NCBI GenBank assembly: GCA_030043285.1 | Contig: JASHXZ010000406.1 | Location: forward strand, 1-6,313 | Source: Xanthobacteraceae bacterium | GTDB taxonomy: Bacteria > Pseudomonadota > Alphaproteobacteria > Rhizobiales > Xanthobacteraceae | Direction of reading: 5' to 3' | Length of the DNA: 6,313 nucleotides | Shown: in pieces, positions 1 to 5,086 of the stretch | Position numbering within the stretch: the stretch's first letter is position 1 | How the letters are laid out: every line of letters begins with the position of its first letter | Translations under genes and position numbers: made by a program | Notes under the pieces: model-generated | The model's database searches: none | What the model was told of the DNA's origin: nothing | Seen by the model: the letters and a program-made list of their open reading frames with translations, nothing else

Positions 1-445
1 AGGGCTTGGCGGCGGCATTCCCCTCGGCGCGCTCGTCGCGCACAAGGACGCTTGCTGTTTCGCGCCCGGCGACCAGGGCGGCACGTTCAATGGTAATGCG
101 TTCGCCACCGCCGTCGGATGCGCGGTGTTGGAGGAGATTGCCAAGCCGGGTTTTCTCGCCGGCGTCGCCGCGGCTGGCGCGTATCTCGCCAAGCGGCTGA
201 CGGAGCTGTCGCAACAATACCAGTGCGGCGAAGTGCGCGGCCGCGGCTTGCTCCTGGCGCTCAATCTCCAGAGCGAGATCGGACCGCAGGTGGTCGAATT
301 GGCGCTGCAGCGCGGGCTTTTGATCAACGCGCCTCGCGCAGACACGCTGCGCTTCATGCCAGCACTCACAGTGACGCGACAGGAGATCGACCGTATGATC
401 GCGATCTTGGGCGAGGTGCTCAAGATGCTACGGACGGAAATCTAA
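1..445 (+). CDS. Class-III PLP aminotransferase, acetylornithine aminotransferase-like (ArgD type), C-terminal part
   Basis: The 5' end is off the window; 147 residues are visible in the frame starting at base 2, ending at TAA 443-445. The fragment begins GLGGGIPLGA, the segment that directly follows the Schiff-base lysine in class-III (fold type I) aminotransferases, so base 1 (a) is probably the last base of that Lys codon. Next comes GDQGGTFNGN (residues 23-32), equivalent to the GDHGSTFGGN segment whose Thr contacts PLP phosphate from the neighbouring subunit. RGRGLLLAL (79-87) and LRFMPAL (116-122, the C-terminal carboxylate-binding Arg region) complete the small domain. ArgD enzymes are cytosolic and transfer the amino group between N-acetylornithine and glutamate semialdehyde partners in arginine metabolism; family members are about 390-400 residues, so over half the protein is missing. 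Family membership is firm. Substrate is inferred: a related omega-aminotransferase is possible, so no symbol is given. Confidence 0.9.
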   Translation, partial: GLGGGIPLGALVAHKDACCFAPGDQGGTFNGNAFATAVGCAVLEEIAKPGFLAGVAAAGAYLAKRLTELSQQYQCGEVRGRGLLLALNLQSEIGPQVVELALQRGLLINAPRADTLRFMPALTVTRQEIDRMIAILGEVLKMLRTEI

Positions 446-459
446 CCGACGGATGTCGG
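446..459 (+). repeat. Small hairpin directly after the aminotransferase stop codon
   Basis: CCGAC-GGAT-GTCGG forms a perfect 5-bp stem with a 4-nt loop, starting at the base after the TAA stop. It is not followed by a T-run (AAAGCGG follows), so it is at best a weak terminator or a 3'-end stabilising stem. It could also arise by chance at this GC content. Confidence 0.3.
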
Positions 460-552
460 AAAGCGGCACGTGCTCGAACCAAACGACCCGCGTCGGGGCC
501 GTAAGGTCCGTCGCAAGAGCAAACCAGCAACCACAGAACGGAACAATTCATT

Positions 553-1383
553 ATGGCCGTCACTCAACGCGACAAAGGCAATTCTTTCCGCGCGCTCCAT
601 CAAGGGATGCGTGCGTTCGTCATCGCCAACGCCTGGGACGCGGGATCGGCGCGCGTTCTGGCGGGCCTCGGCTTTGCGGCGATCGCCACCTCCAGCGCCG
701 CGTCTGCCTGGGCATACGGCACGCGCGACGGCAGGATCACCCGCGACCAGGCGCTCGTGCATGCGCGCGCCATCGTTGACGCGACCGATCTTCCGGTCTC
801 GGCGGATCTCGAAAGCGGCTTCGGCACCACCGCGAATGACGTGGCCGAGACCTATCGCCACGCCGCCTCCGTAGGCCTCGTCGGAGCGACGATCGAGGAC
901 ACCACGCCCACGAGCCGAAAGGACAAGCCGCTGTTCGACATCGGCGAGGCGACCGAGCGCGTCGCCGCCGCCGTGGCAGCGACGCGCAAGCTCGGATTTC
1001 CGTTCATGCTCACCGCGCGCGCCGAAGGCTTCCGGTACGGCAACACCGATCTTGACGACGCGATCAAGCGCCTGCAGGCCTACGAGAAGGCGGGCGCGGA
1101 CGTGCTGATGGCGCCGGGTTTGCCGGACCTCGCGTCCGTGAAGGCGGTGTGCGCTGCGATCGCGAAGCCGTTCAATTTCATGGCCGGCATTCCGGGCATG
1201 TCGTTCACAATTGCCGGGCTGGAAGCGGCTGGCGTGCGTCGCATCAGCCTCGCCGGCTCGCTCTATCGCGCCGCGATGAGCGGGCTCGTCGCCGCCGCGC
1301 ATGAGTTGAAGGACAAGGGAACCTTCAGCTACGTCGACACGGCACTGCCGTCGGCGGAGCTCGCCGGATTCATGCGGGGGTAA
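553..1383 (+). CDS. Isocitrate lyase/PEP mutase superfamily protein (PEP mutase-like TIM barrel)
   Basis: This is a complete 276-residue cytosolic protein of typical length for the PEP mutase-like branch. The barrel opens with ANAWDAGSARVLAGLGF (25-41), followed by TSSAASAWAYGTRDG (46-60). Acidic residues D59, D85 and E87 (in SADLESGFG) and E115 (in ATIEDT) sit where PEP mutase and isocitrate lyase place their Mg2+ ligands. LTARAEGF follows the mid-barrel strand, and FMAGIPG and RRISLAGSLYRAA lie toward the C-terminus. The K-K/R-C-G-H catalytic loop of isocitrate and methylisocitrate lyases is absent: after E115-D116 there is a short Cys-free stretch. So it is probably not an isocitrate lyase. 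Relatives cleave or form C-C or P-C bonds of 2-oxo or phosphonate acids, or decarboxylate oxaloacetate; the substrate here is not readable. ATG at 553 has only a weak upstream CGGAA (539-543). It lies 107 bp after the aminotransferase and may share its transcript. Confidence 0.9.
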   Translation: MAVTQRDKGNSFRALHQGMRAFVIANAWDAGSARVLAGLGFAAIATSSAASAWAYGTRDGRITRDQALVHARAIVDATDLPVSADLESGFGTTANDVAETYRHAASVGLVGATIEDTTPTSRKDKPLFDIGEATERVAAAVAATRKLGFPFMLTARAEGFRYGNTDLDDAIKRLQAYEKAGADVLMAPGLPDLASVKAVCAAIAKPFNFMAGIPGMSFTIAGLEAAGVRRISLAGSLYRAAMSGLVAAAHELKDKGTFSYVDTALPSAELAGFMRG

Positions 1384-1529
1384 GCTGCCCGCTTAGGCGG
1401 CCTGGAATATCCGCTTGTGACCCGTCCCAGAAATACGGCGGCGATAGTGGTTTCAAGCCCAAAAGCTCATTGCCGAAGCCCGCGAGCGTATGTAGGACAC
1501 CTACCGGGCAGCAGGCAAGAAAGCGTGAA
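1384..1529 (+). other. Intergenic leader of the zinc-ribbon gene, with a possible decayed reading frame
   Basis: This is the 146-bp gap between the PEP mutase-like gene and the zinc-ribbon gene. A short CCGC-TTAG-GCGG stem (1389-1400) follows the first stop codon and has no T-run. In the frame of base 1448, a coding-like stretch reads WFQAQKLIAEARERM, then a TAG (1493-1495), then DTYRAAGKKA and a TGA (1526-1528) one base before the ATG at 1530. This may be a remnant of a small gene broken by a nonsense change, or chance. No clear promoter is visible. Confidence 0.3.
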
Positions 1530-1736
1530 ATGTCAAAACAAGCGATGCGTGACGAGACCGAACGTCTTGTGAAAGAGGCATTGGAGCGGAAAGCCGTCAC
1601 CGTCAAGCGGGGCCAGACCCGCATAGAGGCAAGATGCGGAAAGTGCGGAGCGCCAAATCGGGTCTCAGCAGCTCCTGGGATGGTTCGGGTGCCGTACACG
1701 TGCAAAGAATGCGGCGAGAAACAAAAGACGTTGTGA
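1530..1736 (+). CDS. Small zinc-ribbon protein of unknown function (two CxxC pairs)
   Basis: I do not recognise a named family. From ATG 1530 the protein has 68 residues. Residues 1-30 form a charged, probably helical N-terminus (MSKQAMRDETERLVKEALER, then a basic VKRGQTR). Residues 36-61 carry CGKCG and CKECG with cysteines C36, C39, C58 and C61, the C-x2-C-x18-C-x2-C spacing of a single zinc ribbon. The first knuckle continues APNRV, reminiscent of the short zinc ribbon at the start of thioredoxin 2 and of MJ0042-type ribbons; this is similarity of pattern only. The frame can be extended to a TTG at 1470, but ATG 1530 is preferred because it removes an unstructured 20-residue leader; the ribosome site before it (GAAAG, 1519-1523) is weak. 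GC is about 57% by hand count, lower than the flanking gene (about 68% in a 60-base sample), which may indicate a different origin. A role in nucleic-acid or protein binding is conceivable but unproven. Confidence 0.65.
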   Translation: MSKQAMRDETERLVKEALERKAVTVKRGQTRIEARCGKCGAPNRVSAAPGMVRVPYTCKECGEKQKTL

Positions 1737-1763
1737 CGGAGGCGCGCGGCCGGGCGCCCGCTT

Positions 1764-1788
1764 GCCCCGAGCAGCCTACATTCGGGGC
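1764..1788 (+). terminator. Candidate terminator-like hairpin after the zinc-ribbon gene
   Basis: GCCCCGA (1764-1770) and TCGGGGC (1782-1788) form a perfect 7-bp, GC-rich stem with an 11-nt loop, 28 bp after the TGA at 1734-1736. Just upstream lies the 10-bp palindrome CGGGCGCCCG (1751-1760), and GGCGC at 1741-1745 could pair with either GCGCC at 1754-1758 or GCGCC at 1787-1791, so alternative folds are possible. No T-run follows, so an intrinsic terminator is not assured. Confidence 0.35.
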
Positions 1789-1841
1789 GCCGGTCTGCGA
1801 GTGCCGATTGGCTGCAGCTTCGATCATGGCACATTACTTCA

Positions 1842-1859
1842 TTTCGCTGCAGCGCGAAA
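1842..1859. repeat. Inverted repeat TTTCGC-N6-GCGAAA in the convergent gap
   Basis: A perfect 6-bp stem, TTTCGC (1842-1847) with GCGAAA (1854-1859), has the loop TGCAGC. It lies about 80 bp past the stop of the - strand phytase-like gene and could act as a bidirectional 3'-end structure. There is no long T-run on either side; only AAAATT/AATTTT flanks it on one side. Confidence 0.3.
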
Positions 1860-1933
1860 ATTCGGTGGCTTTTGGATCGAAGCGGACATCGCGGCGGCTC
1901 TCGCGCGTACCCGGCTTCAAAATTATCCGCTTT

Positions 1934-1954
1934 GACACTCACTCCGGAAGTGTC
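1934..1954 (-). terminator. Inverted repeat overlapping the stop of the phytase-like gene
   Basis: GACACT (1934-1939) and AGTGTC (1949-1954) are a perfect 6-bp inverted repeat with a 9-nt spacer, spanning the TGA stop (1939-1941) of the - strand gene. The sequence beyond it in the direction of transcription (AAAGCGGATAATTTTG) is only mildly T-rich, so a terminator role is tentative. Confidence 0.25.
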
Positions 1955-3441
1955 ACGCGATAGACCAGGATCATGGTGTCGACGTCGGCGCCGCTTGGGT
2001 CCTTGTAGGCGGCGCCGGCCTGGAAGCCGTTCTGGGTGATGAAATCGTTGTCGTTCGACACGAACAGAAAAAAGTCGCGGGGGTTTTGCGGATCGAGCGC
2101 CGGAAGCAGCGCCATGCCTTCCCATTTTTCGTAAAGGTTATTGCGATCGTTCGGCTCGCCGTTGTGCAGGCCGAATTTGTTGAGCTGCGCATTGTCGTTG
2201 ATATCGATGAAGCTGGTCAGCGTCGCCGCCGTGACGCCGGGAACGAGTTGGCCGCCCGGGGCGACCGCAACGACGCCGTCATAGCGCGAGCCGGCGATAT
2301 CGGTCGCGGCCGAGACGTCGACGATCTCGATGCGGCGATAGCGCGACGTTGCGCCTTCCAGGCCGTAGCCGTTGCCGACATCGCGGCAGATCAGCAAAAA
2401 ATGCTTGGCGTCGAGCGCATGCAGTTCGCTTTGCGCCGCCACGCGGCGCTTGCCGGCGGCGTCGGTGAAGATCGGCAGCGGCACGACATATTCGTGCACC
2501 AGCTTGGCGTGATCGCGGTCGGAGATGTCGTAGTACAGCATGCGGGTGTTCTGCCGCGTCTCCGGTTTGTCGCCGCCGTCCTGCCGGGTTGCGCTCTGGA
2601 GCACCGCGACCAGATAACGGCCGTCCGGCGTCAACGACACGCCCTCAAAACCTTGATTGTTCTGCCGGCCGGTCGCCGGATTCGGCGGCTCGACCGGCGG
2701 CTCGCCGGGGCCCGGATTGTTGGAGGAAAAGCTGTCCTTGCCGTTGCGCTTGGGGATGAAAGCGTCCGGCGGCCGGATCGCCGAGAGCATGCGGCCGGCG
2801 GCGGAGAAATGATAAATGTAGGGGCCGTACTCGTCGCCGACGAAGAACGTGCCGTCGTCCATCAGCACGACCGCTTCGGCATCGAGGCTGATGGCGCCAT
2901 TGGGCGCCGCCGGCATGGCGGGAAAGCCACCCGACGCGGGACGCGCGCCGTCGACCAGCGGATCGAGCCCGGTCAGCGGCCGGCCGTCGGCATCGCGCAG
3001 CAGCATGGTGTCGGCGAGTTTCAGGTCGAGCGTGTGCTGGCGCGCGTCGGCGGGCAGCGCGCCGGGATCCGCCGGCGGCTGCAGCACGACGTTGAGCGTA
3101 AAAAGCCGCGCGCGATAATCGATGGTGCCGGTGATGTTGTAGCCGCGATCCGGCAACATATAGAGCACGCCGTGGTCGCCGTCGGCGGCGCGCGACCAGC
3201 TTTTTGGATCGGCGGCCAGCCCGGAGCCCGAGCCGAACGTTTCGCCGAATTTGTCGCGCAGGTCGGCCGGCAGTCGTCCGACCGCGACCAATCCCTTGTT
3301 GACGTAGGTGCGGCCGCCGACCGTCACCGCATCGGCGGCGCGGGCGTGCGGAGTGCACAGTGCGAGCGCGATCGAGAGCCAGGTCAAAAAGCCGGCCGGC
3401 GAACAGCGGCGGCGAAAGATGTGATGCAAGCTGCACCTCAC
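1939..3441 (-). CDS. Secreted esterase-like activity of phytase family protein (phytase-like beta-propeller)
   Basis: The protein is 500 residues from a GTG at 3441. A Sec signal peptide is visible: basic n-region HHIFRRR, hydrophobic core around residues 17-30, and an A-R-A site with predicted cleavage after A35, so the product should be periplasmic or secreted. The mature protein has the acidic, Gly-rich pattern of the phytase-like domain: LPDRGYN (96-102), DAEAVVLMDDGTFFVGDEYGP (187-207), GFEGVSLTPDGRYL (264-277), SELHALDAKHFLLICRD (338-354), EKWEGMALLPALD (438-450) and VSNDNDF (461-467). Such repeats of E-G and D-E-Y pairs are characteristic of these calcium-dependent-looking propellers, but the family name reflects homology and the true substrate (phosphate ester or other) is usually unknown. 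Residues 241-262 form a Pro/Asn-rich linker. The next gene upstream on this strand, 121 bp away, is an MFS transporter; co-transcription is possible. A TTG at 3429 with a better ribosome site is an alternative start that still leaves a full signal peptide. Confidence 0.88.
   Translation of the reverse strand: MRCSLHHIFRRRCSPAGFLTWLSIALALCTPHARAADAVTVGGRTYVNKGLVAVGRLPADLRDKFGETFGSGSGLAADPKSWSRAADGDHGVLYMLPDRGYNITGTIDYRARLFTLNVVLQPPADPGALPADARQHTLDLKLADTMLLRDADGRPLTGLDPLVDGARPASGGFPAMPAAPNGAISLDAEAVVLMDDGTFFVGDEYGPYIYHFSAAGRMLSAIRPPDAFIPKRNGKDSFSSNNPGPGEPPVEPPNPATGRQNNQGFEGVSLTPDGRYLVAVLQSATRQDGGDKPETRQNTRMLYYDISDRDHAKLVHEYVVPLPIFTDAAGKRRVAAQSELHALDAKHFLLICRDVGNGYGLEGATSRYRRIEIVDVSAATDIAGSRYDGVVAVAPGGQLVPGVTAATLTSFIDINDNAQLNKFGLHNGEPNDRNNLYEKWEGMALLPALDPQNPRDFFLFVSNDNDFITQNGFQAGAAYKDPSGADVDTMILVYRVTLPE
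3434..3439 (-). promoter_or_regulatory. Shine-Dalgarno-like GAGGTG favouring a TTG start at 3429
   Basis: On the - strand GAGGTG (3439-3434) lies 4 nt before a TTG codon (3429-3427) in frame with the phytase-like protein, while the GTG at 3441 has only CCGCCAAC before it. Starting at the TTG shortens the signal peptide by four residues and keeps its basic n-region and hydrophobic core. No in-frame ATG exists until Met94, so the choice is between two non-ATG codons. Confidence 0.4.
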
Positions 3442-3535
3442 GTTGGCGGAAAACGCGGCGCGTAGAACGCGATGAGGCGGGCAATTTGCCGCCGCTTCGA
3501 CGCGATTACAACAGGCGTGCAGTCGCGGCGGGCTT

Positions 3536-3567
3536 CGTAGCCGCTGGCATTGGCTAACGTGGCTACG
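3536..3567 (-). terminator. Inverted repeat spanning the MFS gene stop codon
   Basis: CGTAGCC (3536-3542) and GGCTACG (3561-3567) are a perfect 7-bp inverted repeat with an 18-nt spacer, extendable by two G-T wobbles and one C-G pair to 3533/3570. It includes the TAG stop (3563-3565) of the - strand MFS gene and sits in the 121-bp gap before the phytase-like gene. No T-run follows, so it could be a factor-dependent termination aid, an mRNA 3'-end stem or an operator for the downstream gene. Confidence 0.3.
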
Positions 3568-4921
3568 GGGTGCTCGGCTGCGCTAACGCCGCCGACGCTT
3601 GCCTTGTCTGCTTGAGCTGGCCGAGCAGCAGCACCGCGCAACCCGCACAGAGCAGGGGCGCGATCGCGGTGACGTAAAAGAACACCGACGCCGGCATCGC
3701 CAGCTGCGTCAACAGGCTGCCGATCAGCGGACCCGTTACCGATCCGATGCGCCCGATGCCGAGCGCATAGCCGACGCCATTGGCGCGCAGCGCGGTCGGG
3801 TAGATCAGGCCGGCGCCGGCATTGAGTCCATTTTGCATGCCGACCACGGCGCAGCCGGAGAGGAACGTCATGACCAGCAGCACCGTGTCGGAAAGACCGG
3901 GCGTGCCGGTGAAGGCCAATACCGGAACGGCGACCGCGAACAAGATCGCCAAAATTTTCAGTCCGAAGCGGTCGAGCAGCACGCCGATGCCGAGCCCGCC
4001 GACCGAGCCGCCGAGCTGATAAAGCGAGCCGGCGAAGCTTCCTTGCGCCACGCTATGGCCGCTGGTTTGCACCAGCATCGGCAGCCAGGCATTGAGCAGA
4101 TTGTTCGCCATCAGGTTCAAGACGAACATCAGCCACACCAAAGCGGTCACCGGCGCCCAGCCGTGGCGAAACAAACCGGTCGGAGAGCCGCGCGTTGCCG
4201 CACTGCCTTCATCCGGATCGAGCACAAACCGCGCGCCCGGTGCGATGGCCAGCGCCGGATCGAACACGCGCGCCAGCCGCGCCACGGCCTGTTCGCGGCC
4301 GCCACGCAGCACCATGAACTTGATCGAATCCGGGATGGCGAACGGCATGGCGAGCCCGATCACGAACGGGATGATGCCGCCGACGATGAAAATGACCGGC
4401 CAGCCGAACCTCGGCATCAGCGTCACGCCGACAAAGCCGGGTACGGCGGCGCCCAGCGAAATCCCGACCGCCATCACCACCATCATGGTGGCGCGCAGCC
4501 GCTTCGGGGTGAATTCGGCATTGAGGGCGATGACGTTCGGCAGCACGCCGCCGAGGCCGAGACCGCTCAGGAACCGCAGCCACAACAGCTCTTTCAGATC
4601 GGTCGCCCAGGCGCAGGCAAACGTCGTGATGCCGATGAACAACAAGCTCGAGACGATGGCGATGCGCCGACCGAAGCGGTCGCCGAGGTAACCGAAGAAC
4701 GGCGCGCCGACGAAAAAGCCGGCGAGGCTGGCGCTGAACACCGGGCCAAGCGCGGCGCGGCTGATGCCCCAATCCTTGATCAAAGCAGGGCCGGCGATGC
4801 TGGCGTTCAAAAGGTCGAAGCCGTCGGCCATCATGGCCAGGAGGCACCAGAATGCCAGCCACAGATGGAACGGCCGCAGCGGCGCGTCATCGACCAGGCG
4901 GCTGACGTTGATGTCGTTCAT
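3563..4921 (-). CDS. MFS transporter, aromatic acid:H+ symporter (AAHS/PcaK-like) type
   Basis: This is a 452-residue inner-membrane protein of the usual length for the family, with about 12 hydrophobic segments (roughly 18-38, 55-75, 86-106, 112-133, 144-165, 174-195, 256-278, 292-313, 322-340, 345-365, 385-407, 412-434). The cytoplasmic loop between TM2 and TM3 has GYLGDRFGRR (77-86), the MFS signature motif, and its half-repeat LLDRFG (315-320) lies between TM8 and TM9. DGFD (33-36) in TM1 matches the paired-aspartate motif of the aromatic acid symporters PcaK, BenK and MhpT. PDSIKF (197-202) after TM6 and RANGVGYALGIGRIGS (379-394) in TM11 also fit that branch. The likely role is proton-coupled uptake of an aromatic or related organic acid; the substrate is inferred. 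The ATG at 4921 is preceded by a modest GGA on the - strand (4929-4927). No catabolic genes adjoin it here. A LysR-box-like repeat lies 27-47 bp upstream. Confidence 0.87.
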   Translation of the reverse strand: MNDINVSRLVDDAPLRPFHLWLAFWCLLAMMADGFDLLNASIAGPALIKDWGISRAALGPVFSASLAGFFVGAPFFGYLGDRFGRRIAIVSSLLFIGITTFACAWATDLKELLWLRFLSGLGLGGVLPNVIALNAEFTPKRLRATMMVVMAVGISLGAAVPGFVGVTLMPRFGWPVIFIVGGIIPFVIGLAMPFAIPDSIKFMVLRGGREQAVARLARVFDPALAIAPGARFVLDPDEGSAATRGSPTGLFRHGWAPVTALVWLMFVLNLMANNLLNAWLPMLVQTSGHSVAQGSFAGSLYQLGGSVGGLGIGVLLDRFGLKILAILFAVAVPVLAFTGTPGLSDTVLLVMTFLSGCAVVGMQNGLNAGAGLIYPTALRANGVGYALGIGRIGSVTGPLIGSLLTQLAMPASVFFYVTAIAPLLCAGCAVLLLGQLKQTRQASAALAQPSTP

Positions 4922-4947
4922 TGTGTTCCGCTCGACCCGGAAGGGCG

Positions 4948-4968
4948 AATATCACGGTCTCAGATATT
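4948..4968 (-). promoter_or_regulatory. LysR-box-like inverted repeat AATATC-N9-GATATT upstream of the MFS gene
   Basis: A perfect 6-bp inverted repeat, AATATC (4948-4953) and GATATT (4963-4968), surrounds a 9-nt spacer. It contains the T-N11-A core in the form ATC-N9-GAT, the classic recognition pattern of LysR-type regulators, which often control aromatic-acid uptake genes. Its near edge is 27 bp from the MFS ATG, in the 165-bp gap after the autotransporter gene. That closeness would suit either repression or binding beside a promoter whose elements I could not place. No LysR gene is in the window. Confidence 0.4.
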
Positions 4969-5041
4969 GCCGCTTTGCGACTTGGGAAGATGTGCCGCGC
5001 AAAATCGCGGATGCTTGCGAAGCTTTCCGCCGGTTGCGTGC

Positions 5042-5076
5042 AAAAAAATCAAACTGAGACACGGCCGAAAGGCGGC
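5042..5076 (-). terminator. Possible intrinsic terminator after the autotransporter gene
   Basis: Read on the - strand, the gene's TGA is followed by a short stem, GCCG-CCTTT-CGGC (5076-5064), and then 15 nt later by a run of seven T (5048-5042). The stem is only 4 bp and is not adjacent to the T-run, so the structure is imperfect; the T-run is the only one of this length that I see in the window's gaps. Confidence 0.3.
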
Positions 5077-5086
5077 TTCGCTTCGC

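Larger units (their letters stand above)
1737..1938. other. Convergent intergenic region with several inverted repeats, no gene seen
   Basis: These 202 bp lie between the end of the + strand zinc-ribbon gene and the end of the - strand phytase-like gene. They hold at least three perfect inverted repeats: the palindrome CGGGCGCCCG (1751-1760), a 7-bp stem at 1764-1788, and a 6-bp stem at 1842-1859. Open frames crossing it lack family signatures and a ribosome site. Its plausible role is transcription termination for the two converging genes, although none of the stems has a strong T-run. Confidence 0.5.

Noticed and set aside
442..1302. Long open frame on the - strand opposite the PEP mutase-like gene (286 codons)
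   Set aside because: It lies antisense to a clear enzyme gene; its translation is Arg/Gly/His-rich with no family signature, as expected for a GC-rich antisense shadow.
1470..1529. TTG-initiated N-terminal extension of the zinc-ribbon protein
   Set aside because: It would add 20 residues without structure or motif, and ATG 1530 gives a compact protein; the TTG has no convincing ribosome site.
1826..1963. 46-codon + strand frame beginning MAHYFISLQREN in the convergent gap
   Set aside because: It has no ribosome site or recognisable family, its end overlaps the phytase-like gene, and it is only the tail of a longer frame overlapping the zinc-ribbon gene.
2086..3465. 459-codon + strand frame opposite the phytase-like gene
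   Set aside because: Its translation is Arg/Ala/Val/Asp-rich low-complexity sequence without motifs. The - strand frame has a signal peptide and domain motifs.
4923..5057. Short + strand frame in the gap (from GTG 4923, ending at TGA 5055-5057) with a helical-looking C-terminus (WEDVPRKIADACEAFRRLRA)
   Set aside because: It has no ribosome site and low GC at third codon positions for this genome. It also overlaps the upstream region of the divergently oriented MFS gene, so chance is more likely.
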